A stretch of 64,000 bases of DNA from Girardinichthys multiradiatus (lineage: Eukaryota > Chordata > Actinopteri > Cyprinodontiformes > Goodeidae). This document shows positions 1-13,768 of this stretch, in pieces; the first letter of the stretch is position 1, and every line of letters begins with the position of its first letter. Position numbers and translations under genes: made by a program. The notes below the pieces were generated by a model, which saw only the letters and a list, made by a program, of their open reading frames with translations, ran no database searches and was not told the DNA's origin. The stretch is from assembly GCF_021462225.1 (NCBI RefSeq), contig NC_061811.1, forward strand, positions 2,319,663-2,383,662, written 5' to 3'.

Positions 1-100
1 AAGCTGATGCAAGGATGGTTGCAGGACAAAACGCTGCATCTAGACAGAAACAAAGCAAGCCGCCATTCACGCTCAAGCAAACTGTTCCATATGTAAACAC
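1..100. other. left edge, unassigned
   Basis: No feature recognised between the window edge and the 3' tail of the LINE. Confidence 0.4.
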
Positions 101-131
101 ATCAGAATCAGAATCAGAATCAGAATCAGAA
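101..131. repeat. (AATCAG)n tail of LINE
   Basis: About five 6-bp units of AATCAG. They sit at the 3' end of the minus-strand LINE that follows. Short microsatellite tails of the ATTCTG type are characteristic of L2/CR1-like non-LTR retrotransposons, so this marks the element's 3' terminus. Confidence 0.85.
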
Positions 132-435
132 AAGCTTTATTGCCAAGTACGTTTTTGGACATACAAGGAATTTGTTTTGGCGTAGTCGGTGCAATACAGT
201 ACAAATTAAACAGTATAAACATATCTACAATATAATATAAATATATGTGCACAGTTTTAAGTGAGTGAGAGTAAATATAGAGCACTATAAGATGCAAGAG
301 CAATACAACAGTGCAGGTGATCATTGTGCAAGTAAAGCAGGAGTCCAAGCTGAGCGTTAATGTAACGCATAGAGTTACAAGTTACAAGTGTCCTGTCAGA
401 CAAAAAAAGGGGGGGTGTGGGGGAAAGGGAGAGTG

Positions 436-3400
436 TCAGGGTGGTTTCCGGGCTTTGTTAACCAGGCTGGTGGCAGATGGGAAAAAACTGTTCTTGTGGC
501 GTGAGGTTTTGGTCCGGATGGACCGCAGCCTCCTGCCAGAGGGGAGAGTCTCAAAGAGTCTGTGACCGGGGTGGGAGGGATCAGCCAGAATCTTCCCTGC
601 CCGCTTCAGGGTCCTGGAGGTGTACAGTTCCTGGAGCGACAGTAGACTGCAGCCAATCACCTTCTCAGCAGACCGAATGACACGCTGCAGCCTGCCCTTA
701 TCCTTGGCTGTAGCAGCGGCGTACCAGATGGTGATGGAGGAGGTGAGGATGGACTCAATGATGGCTGTGTAGAAGTGCACCATCATAGTCTTTGGCAGGT
801 TGAATTTCTTCAGCTGCCGCAGGAAGAACATCCTCTGCTGGGCTTTCTTGATGAGGGAGCTGATGTTTGGCTCCCACTTGAGATCCTGGGAGATGATGGT
901 TCCCAGGAAGCGGAAAGATTCCACAGTGTCAATTGTGGAGTCACAGAGGGTGATGGGGGCAGGTGGGGCTGGGTTCTGCCTGAAGTCCACAACCATCTCC
1001 ACTGTCTTTAGAGCGTTGAGCTCAAGGTTGTTCTGGCTGCACCAGTCCAACAGATGGTCCACCTCCCATCTGTACGCAGACTCATCACCATCAGAGATGA
1101 GTCCGATCAGGGTGGTGTCGTCCGCAAACTTCAGAAGCTTGACAGACTGGTGACTGGAGGTGCAGCTGTTGGTGTACAGGGAGAAGAGCAGAGGAGAGAG
1201 AACACAGCCTTGGGGGGAACCGGTGCTGATGGTCAGGGAGTCAGAGACGTGCTTCCCCAGCCTCACGCGCTGCTTCCTGTCAGACAGGAAGTCAGTGATC
1301 CACCTGCAGGTGGAGTCGGGCACACTCAGCTGGGAGAGCTTCTCCTGTAGCAGAACTGGGACGATGGTGTTGAAGGCAGAGCTGAAATCCACAAACAGGA
1401 TCCTGGCGTAGGTTCCTGTGGAGTCCAGGTGCCGGAGGATGAAGTGAAGGGCTAGGTTGACTGCATCATCTACAGACCTGTTGGCTCTGTAGGCAAACTG
1501 CAGGGGGTCCAGGAGGGGGTCGGTGATGTCTTTTAGGTGTGAGAGCACAAGGCGCTCAAAGGACTTCATCACCACAGAGGTCAGGGCGACGGGTCTGAAG
1601 TCATTAAGCCCTGTGGTCCTTGGCTTCTTGGGAACAGGGACGATGGTGGAGGACTTGAAGCAGGCTGGCACATGACATGTCTCCAGTGAGGTGTTAAAAA
1701 TGTCTGTGAAGACTGGAGACAGCTGATCAGCGCAGTGCTTCAGGCTGGCTGGTGAGACAGAATCCGGACCAGCAGCTTTCCGGGGGTTCTGTCTCCTGAA
1801 GAGTTTGTTGACGTCCCTCTCCTGGATGGAAAGAGCCGTCCTCGGCGTGGGTAGGGGGCTGGTGGGGGGGAACTTCAGGGTGGGGGTTGGAGGTGCCAAG
1901 GCCCCTCTTGAGGTTGGAGAGATGGGGGTGGTGGATTGTGGCTGCAGCTGTTGGGGGGCGTCGTGGGAGATGGTTGCAGGACTGTCCCTTTGTCTTTCAA
2001 AGCGGCAGTAGAACTCGTTCAGGTCGTTGGCGAGGCGTCGGTCGTTGATGGAGTGGGGGGCTTTCGGCTTGTAGTTGGTGATTTGCTTGAGCCCTTTCCA
2101 GACAGACGCAGAGTCGTTGGCTGAGAACTGGTTTTGGAGCTTCTCAGAGTACAGTCGTTTGGCCTCTTTCACTGCCTTGCCAAACTTGTACTTTGCCTCT
2201 CTGTATATGTCTTTGTCCCCACTCCTGAAGGCCTTTTCCTTATCCAGTCTTAACCTTCTGAGTTTAGCTGTGAACCAGGGTTTGTCGTTGTTGTAACTCA
2301 CCCTGGTGTATGATGGTACACAGCTGTCCTCACAGAAGCTGATGTAGGAAGTCACAGCCTCTGTGTACTCGTCCAGACTGTTGGTAGTAGTCCTGAACAC
2401 ATCCCAGTCTGTACAGCCTAAACACGCCTGGAGATTCTCCACAGCCTCACTGCTCCACTTCCTTGTCGTCCTCACAACAGGTTTGCAGAGCTTTAGTTTC
2501 TGCCTGTATGCAGGAATCAGGTGGACCATGATGTGGTCGGATTGGCCCAGTGCAGCACGTGGGACGGCGTGATAAGCGTCTCTGATGGTGGTGTAACAGT
2601 GATCCAGAATGTTGTCCTCTCTGGTCGGACATTTAATAAACTGTCTATATTTGGGGAGTTCGTGGGTGAGATTACCTTTGTTAAAGTCGCCAACGACGAT
2701 TACTAAGGAGTCCGGGTTGGTCCGCTCCTCACTCAGTATCTGGTCGGCGAGCATGCGCTGTGCGACCTGCACGTTAGCTTGCGGCGGGATGTAAACACCG
2801 ACCAGGATGAACGAAGCGAACTCACGGGGGGAATAGAAAGGCTTACAGTTTAAGATGAAGGCTTCCAGGTCTGGAGAACAGTGCTGCTGAATCACTGTCA
2901 CGTCGTTGCACCAACCACTGTTGAGGTAAAAACAGATTCCTCCACCTTTCGCTTTGCCGGAGAGTTCCGTGTCTCTGTCCGCTCTGTAGAGCTGGAATCC
3001 TGCCAGCTGCAGCGCAGAGTCCGGTATTAATCCACACAGCCACGTCTCCGTGAAGCACAAAACTGCCGATGAATAAAAGTCCCTGTTTTTCCCCAACAAC
3101 AGTTGTAGTTCCTCCATTTTGTTGGGAAGTGAGCGCACGTTAGAGAGAAATATTCCAGGTAACGGTGTTCGTAGTCCACGCTGGCGAAGACGTACCAGCA
3201 CCCCAGCCCGTTTCCCTCTCTTCCGGCGTTTCACCGCGTGAGCAAAGGTGAGCACACCTTTGACCAGAATGTCCAAAAATTCCAGAGCAGTAGGCAGAAA
3301 AGTGGGAAATAACTCCTCTGGTGTAGTAGCCCTGATGTTCATGAGTTCTTCTCTGGTGAGAGAGCTCCGGGTACCATCACAGAAGACCGTTTTAAAGCAA

Positions 3401-3462
3401 AAAACAAAACAAAACAATGCGCACCAACACGCCGAGGCGACCATCTGCGGCGCCATCTGCAT
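436..3462 (-). CDS. LINE ORF2: endonuclease-reverse transcriptase
   Basis: 1008 codons without interruption. The N-terminal third is an APE-type endonuclease: TETWL (Mg-binding Glu), GDFN, and SDH near the end of the domain. The reverse transcriptase follows, with [19 protein letters not shown], motif [12 protein letters not shown], motif [20 protein letters not shown] and the catalytic FADD of motif C. The C-terminus is short and basic ([22 protein letters not shown]), as in L2/CR1 elements. The protein nicks target DNA and reverse transcribes the element RNA at the nick. No stop or frameshift is visible, so the copy is young or still capable of encoding enzyme. The first ATG is used as start, but a hydrophobic N-terminus is unusual and true initiation may lie downstream. 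Confidence 0.88.
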   Translation of the reverse strand: MQMAPQMVASACWCALFCFVFCFKTVFCDGTRSSLTREELMNIRATTPEELFPTFLPTALEFLDILVKGVLTFAHAVKRRKRGKRAGVLVRLRQRGLRTPLPGIFLSNVRSLPNKMEELQLLLGKNRDFYSSAVLCFTETWLCGLIPDSALQLAGFQLYRADRDTELSGKAKGGGICFYLNSGWCNDVTVIQQHCSPDLEAFILNCKPFYSPREFASFILVGVYIPPQANVQVAQRMLADQILSEERTNPDSLVIVVGDFNKGNLTHELPKYRQFIKCPTREDNILDHCYTTIRDAYHAVPRAALGQSDHIMVHLIPAYRQKLKLCKPVVRTTRKWSSEAVENLQACLGCTDWDVFRTTTNSLDEYTEAVTSYISFCEDSCVPSYTRVSYNNDKPWFTAKLRRLRLDKEKAFRSGDKDIYREAKYKFGKAVKEAKRLYSEKLQNQFSANDSASVWKGLKQITNYKPKAPHSINDRRLANDLNEFYCRFERQRDSPATISHDAPQQLQPQSTTPISPTSRGALAPPTPTLKFPPTSPLPTPRTALSIQERDVNKLFRRQNPRKAAGPDSVSPASLKHCADQLSPVFTDIFNTSLETCHVPACFKSSTIVPVPKKPRTTGLNDFRPVALTSVVMKSFERLVLSHLKDITDPLLDPLQFAYRANRSVDDAVNLALHFILRHLDSTGTYARILFVDFSSAFNTIVPVLLQEKLSQLSVPDSTCRWITDFLSDRKQRVRLGKHVSDSLTISTGSPQGCVLSPLLFSLYTNSCTSSHQSVKLLKFADDTTLIGLISDGDESAYRWEVDHLLDWCSQNNLELNALKTVEMVVDFRQNPAPPAPITLCDSTIDTVESFRFLGTIISQDLKWEPNISSLIKKAQQRMFFLRQLKKFNLPKTMMVHFYTAIIESILTSSITIWYAAATAKDKGRLQRVIRSAEKVIGCSLLSLQELYTSRTLKRAGKILADPSHPGHRLFETLPSGRRLRSIRTKTSRHKNSFFPSATSLVNKARKPP

Positions 3463-3465
3463 ATA

Positions 3466-4123
3466 ATGATACCTGAGTTTATTAACCTATTAATAGAAGC
3501 CTTGGTCAAAGTAATATTTTTTTTTATAGCTGCAAAATGTCAGGAAAAATGACTAAATATTGCAAGGAAAATATTCAGTGTGACTAAGCCACATTTTCCT
3601 CAGTTATCACTTTCTGTACCATTATCACACATTACTATCACTCTGTTAGCTTAGCATCTTGGCACTATCATCTATATCAGATGTGAGTCTATCTGACTTG
3701 CCAAATATGTTGTTGCCATGGAATGTGTGAAAGCCTGCCACTGGAAAATAAAAGCTTACTAAATACTGCATCCAAACAGCCCTATGATGTCTTGATATTG
3801 TATAAACGGATACTGTGATGATTGTGATTTGACTTTCTGTGCTGCTCATCAAATATCAAAACAAGATCCACTCACAGCTGATGGAAAAGGCAATAATTAC
3901 AAAAAAAATATTATGAATCAAAGAACCTTTTGTCACCCAATAATGCATGGAGAACATTAATTAGAGGTTCTAATAAACCTCATAAGTAGCTAGGATTAGT
4001 ATCCTCTGGTATAAAGTAACCAAACAAGCTTATTAGGTTTGGATCCTAAAGTTGAAGCAATCAGCAAACAGACCATCTGAATATTTTCCGGATATCGATT
4101 TTGGTGCAGACAGGTGTAACACA
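3466..4123. other. AT-rich spacer, no gene seen
   Basis: No coding, RNA or repeat signature was recognised in this stretch. Confidence 0.5.
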
Positions 4124-4402
4124 TAAAGGTCCTTCTCAAAATATTAGCATATTGTGATAAAGTTCATTATTTTCCATAATGTCTTGATGAAAATTAAACC
4201 TTCATATATTTTAGATTCATTGCACACCAACTTAAATATTTCAGGTCTTTTATTGTCTTAATACGGATGATTTTGGCATACAGCTCATGAAAACCCAAAA
4301 TTCCTATCTCACAAAATTAGCATATTTCATCCGACCAATAAAAGAAAAGTGTTTTTAATACAAAAAACGTCAACCTTCAAATAATCATGTACAGTTATGC
4401 AC

Positions 4403-4852
4403 TCAATACTTGGTCAGGAATCCTTTGGCAGAAATGACTGCTTCAATGCGGCGTGGCATGGAGTCAATCAGCCTGTGGCACTGCTGAGGTCTTATGGAGG
4501 CCCAGGATGCTTCGATAGCGGCCTTTAGCTCATCCAGAGTGTTGGGTCTTGAGTCTCTCAACGTTCTCTTCACAATATCCCACAGATTCTCTATGGGGTT
4601 CAGGTCAGGAGAGTTGGCAGGCCAATTGAGCACAGTGATACCATGGTCAGTAAACCATTTACCAGTGGTTTTGACACTGTGAGCAGGTGCCAGGTCGTGC
4701 TGAAAAATGAAATCTTCATCTCCATAAAGCTTTTCAGCAGATGGAAGCATGAAGTGCTCCAAAATCTCCTGATAGCTAGCTGCATTGACCCTGCCCTTGA
4801 TAAAACACAGTGGACCAACACCAGCAGCTGACACGGCACCCCAGACCATCAC
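4403..4852 (-). pseudogene. Tc1 transposase C-terminal half (copy A)
   Basis: 149 codons matching the C-terminal half of the transposase in copies B and C, including MVWGAVSAAG, the second catalytic Asp in FQHDLAPAHS, and the catalytic Glu in [12 protein letters not shown], 34 residues after that Asp (DD34E). The DNA-binding domain and first catalytic Asp are absent. The inverted continuation (4879-5109, plus strand) repeats the last 76 codons. Non-functional remnant inside the fold-back element. Confidence 0.85.
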
Positions 4853-4878
4853 TGACTGTGGGTACTTGACACTGGACT

Positions 4879-5109
4879 GTGCTCAATTGGCCCGCCAACT
4901 CTCCTGACCTGAACCCCATAGAGAATCTGTGGGATATTGTGAAGAGAACGTTGAGAGACTCAAGACCCAACACTCTGGATAAGCTAAAGGCCGCTATCAA
5001 AGAATCCTGGGCCTCCATAAGACCTCAGCAGTGCCACAGGCTGATTGCCTCCATGCCACGCCGCATTGAAGCAGTCATTTCTGCAAAAGGATTCCCGACC
5101 AAGTATTGA
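4879..5109 (+). pseudogene. inverted copy of Tc1 transposase C-terminus
   Basis: 76 codons from [18 protein letters not shown] to the family's C-terminal AKGFPTKY. It repeats the end of the minus-strand fragment at 4403-4852 on the opposite strand. It forms the right arm of the fold-back derivative and has no independent function. Confidence 0.85.
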
Positions 5110-5388
5110 GTGTATAACTGTACATGATTATTTGAAGGTTGACGTTTTTTGTATTAAAAACACTTTTCTTTTATTGGTCGGATGAAATGTGCTAATTTTG
5201 TGAGATAGGAATTTTGGGTTTTCATGAGCTGTATGCCAAAATCATCCGTATTAAGACAATAAAAGACCTGAAATATTTCAGTTAGTGTGCAAGGAATCTA
5301 AAATATATGAATGTTAAATTTTCATCATGACATTATGGAAAATAATGAACTTTATCACAATATGCTAATATTTTGAGAATGACCTGTA

Positions 5389-6563
<1,175 letters not shown>

Positions 6564-6850
6564 ATTTACATTCAAACCATTAGAACAAGTTACAGCCACA
6601 AGTTTCAATACCTTTAAATAGTTTTTTTTTATGTGACAGATTAAAACAAAGCAGAGAATACAGTAATTGTAGAGTAGAATGGAAATGATACATAATACAA
6701 ACTTAAATAAAAAACTTAAAAGTGTGGCATGCATTTATTTTCAGCCCTCGTTCCTTTAAGCTTAAAATGTTCAACATAACCATTTGCATCAGAAGGCACC
6801 TAATCAGTAAATAGAGACCACTTCTGTTTAATTTAATCTCAGTACAAATG
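6564..6850. other. AT-rich spacer
   Basis: Nothing recognised. Confidence 0.4.
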
Positions 6851-7290
6851 CATCTGTTCTTTGAAGGTTTTAGAGGTTCTCTAGAGAAGATTAAAGAACA
6901 AAGAGCATCATGAAGACCAAGGAACACAGCAGACAGGCCAGGGAGAAAGTTTAAAGGAGTGTTAGGTTCTACAACAACAAGCTGTGAACACCTCCCAGAG
7001 CTCAGTCCAATCCATCATCTGTACATGGAGAGAGAATGGACCAACTGCAGACCTACCAGGGCATGGACGTCCATCTACCATGACAGGATGGACACGGGGA
7101 GCAATAATCAGAGCAGCACCCAAGAGGACCTTGGTAACTCTGGAGGAGCCCCATAGATCTAGAGCTGGAAAAGCTCTATTTGTGTACAAATCTGCCATTT
7201 CTGGAATATTTGTGAGAAGAAAGCCATTGTTGAAAGTCATAAGAAATATGTCACAGTTTGCCACAGTCAGTGCAGGGCCCACAGGAAAAA
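6851..7290 (+). pseudogene. Tc1 transposase N-terminal remnant
   Basis: Degenerate plus-strand similarity to the N-terminal DNA-binding part of the Tc1 family seen intact at 39.2 kb. It begins with ATGAAGACCAAGGAACACAG near 6910, followed by a helix-turn-helix remnant with ENGPTADLPGHGRPS and ends around RRKPLLK. Several frameshifts are present and no catalytic domain follows. No TIRs were recognised. Confidence 0.65.
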
Positions 7291-10200
7291 TAAAGGAAAT
7301 GGTTGGCCTGCAATTACTGTTTAACAGATGTTTTTAGTGCCAACAAAGGATTTATGGAATTTTAGCCTTGGTTGTTTGAAAATTCTGTAAATGCCATTGC
7401 TGTGTTTTTTAAGCTTCACTACATCTTGTGGCTAATTACCCCTGCAGTTCCTTGCTCACTTGAAAAGAGTCGTTTCAGCATCCTTAAATGTTTCTCTCCC
7501 AAGACCGGGGGAGTTTGTTTCTGCTTCCATCTGCCTCTCTGTCTCGCAGGCACACTTTCACAAATACAGCCACTGTGTGACTTAAGCAAATGTAATAATC
7601 TGCATACATATAGTGCATCACTAGGAATACTAAGTGGCCCAGGGCAATCATGAAGTATCCTCGTCCACCATGAAAAGAGTGAAGTTGAGCTCTGCTCTAC
7701 AGATTTGAATCTCAGCCACTCCACACCATCTACAGCCTCCAGTAAAAATGAATATTTATCCCAGTTTAGACCCTGGTCATGAATATTTATAGTGGTTAAC
7801 ACCAAATATGCAGATGAGCTAGTCAACCCAGATGGCTTCAGATCTCAACATAAAGATCACACAGACACACAGAGCCACACAAACAGGAAACAAAAGCTCA
7901 AACTATGATGTCTTTCATCCTAAAGGGAAGAATGTCAACATTAGGAGAGACGATAAATTCAAACTATCGCAGCAAATTGCTTTGATTCTAATCCATATGT
8001 ATCCAGGAGTCAACAGTGGCTGATGTCAAGATCTTCCATGGGAGCAGTGTGGTGTCACTAAAAGCTGCCCCATGATCATTAGGAACAGGGTGAGGCAGAA
8101 AAACAAACAGATTAATGGAGATTTCAGTCACATTAATAGGGCAAACCAAAGATGCAGCGCTTTGAACCATTTATTGATCTTCAAAATGAGAACCAAACAC
8201 AAGTTTAATGGACAAGAAGATATTTTCAATGCTAAATCATCAATCACGTTAAAGATGGAACATAAACACTGAAAAAGTCATTTGCAATAAAATCAAAATA
8301 GGTGAAATTAATAAAAAGCAACTGCAAACATATTAATAGCTCTGCAAAGATTCATTGCCCCGGAAGGCTTCACTATTCTATATGACGTTACATGCAAAAA
8401 CATAAACTCCTAAAAATGTGTAAACATGTATAAAGTTATTCAACCACTTTTATTTAAAACTGCACACAAAAGGACATAAGAAAGTTAACCCTGACTGTTT
8501 TAAATCAGTCTGCTGTTTGATGATAGCTGATTGTTTCAGGAGGTGGGGGGGGGGAGCCGAAAACTGATCCCTTCTCTAGATTCTGATCACAAGAACTTTA
8601 AAAGGTAGGAATGGAATTAGGTCAAAGTTTGGAAAGTGTTACTTTTTAAACCTTGAAACCAAAAACAGATAAATGCATAATGCAAACCACTGAGTTAAGT
8701 TTGGCCATCTTAATGAGGATGATCACCTCTAATAATATTGTTAAGGTCAAATTGTTTTTAACTTTACAGTACCAGAGGATTTTGCCCTCTTCTTTCTGCA
8801 TTTGTTGTTTCCCTGACTTGCTCACAAAACTAACCAACTGTATTCAGAACAACTGGCATGTCCTCTGAGACAAAGCCTCCCTAACAAGCTTATCTCATTG
8901 TGCAGTTTGTGAGTGTGCATGGTGCTGTGAGTACTGGTTCAGGTTAAACATATGACACATGTAATACAACTGCACAAACAAACACACATGCAGGAAAGGA
9001 TTAAGGCCAACTAGCTCGTTGTTCATAAATTCAACATCGCCTGAAGTCAGCCGCACACACAGGCCTGTTTGTGTACCTCTGTGGAGACAGATTGTTGCCA
9101 TCATGCAGCCCAAATCCTTCACTCTTTAAGGTTCAGAGCTAAAGGTCTAATGATGAAATATGTTTTAACTCTGATACAAGGAAGATGTGAATTCTAGCAA
9201 AACAATCCAGAAAAAACAAATAATTACATTTACTCTTTAATTTTCTTAGTGACACCATCATGTTCTGCTCTTTTCTCTAAGGAAAGGAAAGTCTTGATGT
9301 TAATTACAAAAGCTGAAACAGTCTGCATCAATGAAAACCTTCGTCTGACAGCAGGAGTGACACAGATTCAGAGCTTAGGGAAGGTTACTGAAATCAAGCT
9401 CAATCAATTAAGTTTTTAGCTTTTGCCACCTAGTACAGCAACAGATGGAAACAGCTGCAGCGGCATCTAATTTGTTTTATTGTGCAGTCAGAATGAGGTC
9501 ATGCTGAGCGACAAAGCTCAACTAGGTCACAGGCTGTGACTCATAGATGCAGTGAGATACCTGCATGTAGTATGACTCCGACATAACACTGGGGAATGTG
9601 TACCAGACCCGCACTTTTACTCATAAGTGCATTTATTATTGACACACAGCATTCTGGATGGAAACATGTTTGTTTGTTTTTTTTTTTTTTTGTTTACAGC
9701 ATCACATGACTTTTGTTTTACTATGTTCTCCTTTATTTTTGTTTGAATTCATTTTAAATTGGATTTATGCTTCAGAGGCTTTCAAATAATAGAAACAGGA
9801 TCAATCAAAATAGGTTTGTAAATTATCAAATGAAGAAATGAGGGAAAAAAGAGGTGTGGTTGAAGACTATCGTCAACCGTAAAATTAATGACATGATACA
9901 ATATAGAATTTATCAGAAAGAAAATGCAGCAGCCATATTTATGTAATAAACAGCAGTTGCAAAGGCTATTAAATGCTTTCAGGGAACTAGAGACCAGGTA
10001 AGGAAGAGTTCAAATAAAAACATCTGACCACTGCAGTTTTCTTCTCTAAGTATAGGGCTTGTGTGAAAGGAGATTCAGACTGAGAACAGTGGTTCATTTT
10101 GTTTTGGAAAACTCATTTTCACACCAACAGACTCCAAGACTTGTGCTTAATTTATTCTTTTTTTATCAGCAACATTTACCAGGGTTTGTTTAATAATACA

Positions 10201-12190
10201 GATGATTTGACTTTCTATGCTTCAGCCCAGAAGCTCAGACATGAAATCTCCGGCTTTGCTCCGATAATTTCATCAATCAGTTGCTTTAGCAACAACATAC
10301 CAACATTCAGTTGAACATATATGGGGGGTGGGGGGGTTCCTGTGAGATACATTCTCCACACTGGGATAACAGTAGAGTTCTGCTCACTGTGTTTTCAATT
10401 GTCAATGTTCTGACCTGCTAATTTAAACCATTAAATGAAATACAACCATGTGACTGGCTTCTTTAAGGTTTACCAGCTTTAGTATTGGTCGTGCAGTGTA
10501 AAATAGCAAAAAGTTATTTAAGACAAAGTAAAAGATAAGCTATTTTGTTGCCCATCCTCGGAGGGATCCGTATTATGGTATAAATTACCATGGACTACAT
10601 CTCTGAGAAGTTAAGGGAAGAAGCTGCTGGTATGTAAAAACTGTTTTCAAGTCCATTCATACAAAAACATTTGACTGGCTCTGCCAGGAAACCACAGACA
10701 CGCCAAGTTGTTTTAAACCTGAGTTTGTTGTGCTACACCTGATCCCACACAGCTGCTATCAAAGCTACAAGCATCACTTAAAGTCTTTTATCTTCATGAT
10801 ATATTAAGACTTTAGTGTTGAGTCTGTGTCCTGGATGTCCATATGTTTGTCCAAGTGTTGCAAACACATTGTTTGCATGTTGATTCCATGCTTTTTTGAA
10901 TATGCTGACTCATTGTGAGGTGCTGGTAAATGCGAGTCATGTCTTTGCTTTAAGGTCCCAGAGGGCAGCCGCTGCAATGTTGTAATCCATTTACCACCCC
11001 ACTTGCTACTAAGTGTGGAGACATTTGCCTACATTAAAGAGTGCTTACAGAGAGAAATCTGTTTATTTCATATTACATATTCCAACACAGTGTGTGTAAT
11101 CCATTCCTTCTTAACAGCCATGACTGAGTATACTAGATTTTGGAGACTAACAGTCATAATGACTAAAATTGATGGCATCAGAGTTAAAAGTGTTAACTCT
11201 AAAAATGAAATATGTGCTTGGATATGATGGTTACACAAAAAGATCTGTAACATTTGAGCCATTTAATCCTAAAATGTTTCTGTTTCATGTCAGTAGGACT
11301 GAAGTTTTCCTTCTGAAGTGACAACAACTCCCCTTTAAAGCTGTCAAAGCACAAAAACAACAACATTAAAATCTGGCAAATCTTTCAATACATCTTTAAA
11401 GATCAAAACAACAGACCTATGTTTCCCTGTGTGTAATTTGCAAGGATTGTTTCCGTCAAATACCAAAAGTGTAGAAAAGACTTAAAAAAAAAGCTTGCAA
11501 AAAAAAAGACACTCTTTTCATTGTTTGTTTCACTTTTGCTGGCAATTTTACTTGATTGTAACTGCATTGTAATCACACTTTCTGCAGCTCAGTGGGTGGC
11601 AGAAACATGAAGCCATCCTGACTGACAAAATGACAGCTCATTATCAGCAACAGGCAAATCCCCAGGGTTTTAATGCAGCATAGAAACGCATAAGTGTGCA
11701 CTGTTAAATTAGCTTATCCCAACAAATTACAGCCGATAACTGAGTGAAACGTATTCAGGGTAACATAAATGGAAAAGCAAACTTTTGAAGCATCCTTAAA
11801 ACTGCCACACTGACACAGCAATGGGCTGTTAATTGATAAATCGTTTTGCACAGTATCTTCTAAGTCTGTGGCAACTGCCTCTGTCCATATCAGTCCCTCT
11901 GCCATATGTATCAACTCATTTGTTGCAGGCTAGCAGCTTGCAGAGTTCAAGTTAATGTCAAATGGAAAGGCTTTAAAAAATAAATTTAAAAAAAAGCAAA
12001 TAAATAGAGGAAAATACAGCCAATAGCTAGGATTAACTGGCTGATATGTACAATGTTTGCTGTAAAAGCTGGCTAAGTGGTAGAAGTTATCTGGAAGGCA
12101 TTACTGTTTGCAAAGCAGATGGAGAAAGTTTAAAAGCAAATCAAACAAAATGTCAAGTGATCTAATGTACAAATAAACAGGATCCATCGT
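7291..12190. other. gene-free AT-rich DNA
   Basis: No coding sequence, structured RNA or recognised transposon in this 4.9 kb. Only short homopolymer runs are noted, a T tract near 9677-9691 and G runs near 8545 and 10322. Confidence 0.4.
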
Positions 12191-12194
12191 GGTT

Positions 12195-12437
12195 TGTTAG
12201 AGAGCATTAAAGAACAACCAGCATTATAAAGAACAAAGAACACAGCGAACAGGTCAGGGACAAAATTGTGGAGAGGTTTTAGGAAGAGTTAGGTTCTAAA
12301 ACAGTTTCCCAAGCTTTGAACGTCACGCGGAGTTCTGTTCAACTTATTTTCTTCATGTATTAGAATGGTCCAGTCAAAGTCCAGACCTAAATTCAACTAA
12401 GAACCTGTGGAAGGACTTGAAATTTGATAGTCACATA
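12195..12437 (+). pseudogene. internally deleted Tc1 remnant
   Basis: A 5' part resembling the start of a Tc1 transposase (AACACAGCGAACAGG, then TTTCCCAAGCTTTGAACGTC for the helix-turn-helix) joins directly to a 3' part. The 3' part encodes a degenerate WSSQSPDLNSTKNLWKDL, the region around the catalytic Glu. Most of the catalytic core is deleted and frames are broken. Confidence 0.65.
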
Positions 12438-12812
12438 ACCTCTTTTCTCAAACCTACAGTCGGTCGTGGCAGGTGGCCGCTCACACTGAGCCTGGTTCTG
12501 GTCCTGCTGGAGGTTTCTTCCTATTAAAAGGGAGTTTTTCCTCTCCATTGTCGCTACATGCATGCTCAGTATGAGGGATTGCTGCAAAGTCAACGCCAGT
12601 GACTGTCCACTGTCTCTACATGCTCATCCAGGTGGAGTGAATGCTGCAAGTCACTGACTGGATGCAATCTGCTGGGTTTCCTTAGATAGAAAAACTTTTC
12701 ATCCAATTTGAATAAATAACTGAATCTGACTGCACTGTTCAATGGTTAGGATTAATTGGAATGTATGTACCTGACTTGAAATCTGTATGATTCAACTGAA
12801 TTGACTTAGCCC
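12438..12812 (+). repeat. dispersed LINE 3'-region repeat (family A)
   Basis: Strongly similar to 36365-36700 of this window, sharing the segment from CAGTCGGTCGTGGCAG through GGATTAATTGGAATGTATGT. It is the 3' untranslated part of a dispersed fish repeat, probably a LINE, whose complete tail is seen at 36.7 kb. The end here is degenerate. Confidence 0.7.
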
Positions 12813-12964
12813 ATTTTAAACCATTTACACAATGCAACAGAAAACAACATTCTCCAATTATTTTGACCTCCGTCTACCTCCCTCCCTGTTGGATGGAGTA
12901 AGGGGGAGTCAGGTTTAGCCTAAACCGGCTCAGTTATGGTTGAGGTGCAAACACACCCTCCATT

Positions 12965-13262
12965 TCTGGTACCTGTATGACCCCTTCTCCTTTCAAAAGG
13001 TTATAATCAGTCTGACAGAGAGAGGTCCTTGTGGTTTTTAGTATAACAATGGCCAACAGTGGGCTCTAGATGGACAAACTTGATCAGTTTATTATTTTAC
13101 TCAGTACTCCTACACAAAGCCTATTCTAAAATGGCCAAACTCTTAAGCTCAGTAGTTTAATCTAACCTCCCCACACCATTCCAAACCTTTTGTAAAGTGC
13201 CTTGAGACAACATGTGTTGTGAATTGGCGCGATATAAATAAAACTGAATTGAACTGAATTAA
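12965..13262 (+). repeat. family A repeat, 5' piece and tail
   Basis: The first ~100 bp (CAGTCTGACAGAGAGAGG, GTGGGCTCTAGATGG) match 35.68-35.78 kb. The last ~80 bp carry the family tail (AAGTGCCTTGAGACAACATG, GAATTGGCGC, then ACTGAATTGAACTGAATT). An internally deleted copy of the family is the simplest reading. Confidence 0.6.
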
Positions 13263-13768
13263 TTCCATTTTTTTTCTTTTGTAAAGAAGAATGAATATGC
13301 AAGACACAAAATTATTTTTCACCATGTACAGTACAGACCAAAGGTTTGGACGCACCTTCTCATTCAAAGAGTTTTCTTTATTTTCATGACTATGAATATT
13401 GTAGCTTCACACTGAAGGCATCAAAACTATGAATTAACACATGTGGAATTATATACTGAACAAAAAAGTGTGAAACAACTGAAAATATGTCTTATATTCT
13501 AGGTTCTTCAAAGTAGCCACCTTTTGCTTTGATTACTGCTCCACACACTCTTGGTATTCTGTTGATGAGCTTCAAGAGGTCGTCACCTGAAATGGTTTTT
13601 CAACAGTCTTGAAGGAGTTCCCAGAGATGCTTAGCACTTGTTGGCCCTTTTGCATTCACTCTGTGGTCCAGCTCAACCCAAACCATCTCGATTGGGTTCA
13701 GGTCTGGTGACTGTGGAGGCCAGGTCATCTGGCACAGCACCCCATCACTCTCCTTCTTGGTCAAATAG

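Larger units (their letters stand above)
101..3465 (-). mobile_element. L2/CR1-like LINE with open ORF2
   Basis: Minus-strand non-LTR retrotransposon with a microsatellite 3' tail, about 300 bp of 3' UTR (roughly 132-435) and one long coding frame. The 5' limit is uncertain: nothing upstream of the first ATG near 3462 is recognisable, so a 5' truncation within the UTR cannot be excluded. Clade assignment (L2/Maui-like) rests on the tail and the reverse transcriptase motifs. Confidence 0.85.
4126..5386. mobile_element. fold-back Tc1 derivative (copy A)
   Basis: Flanked by TA at 4124-4125 and 5387-5388, with termini related to CAGGTCCTTCTC. Left arm (about 4126-4637) and right arm (about 4875-5386) are inverted copies of the same transposon end plus the C-terminal part of its transposase. 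The segment between is unique transposase sequence. The element has lost the 5' half of the transposase and replaced it by a second, inverted 3' half, giving arms of roughly 0.5 kb. It cannot encode transposase and could only be mobilised in trans. Confidence 0.85.

Noticed and set aside
775..3466. Several plus-strand frames of 60-117 codons
   Set aside because: Antisense shadows of the LINE ORF.
7419..7826. 135-codon minus-strand open frame
   Set aside because: No recognisable domain, no splice or promoter context, and composition like the surrounding AT-rich DNA.
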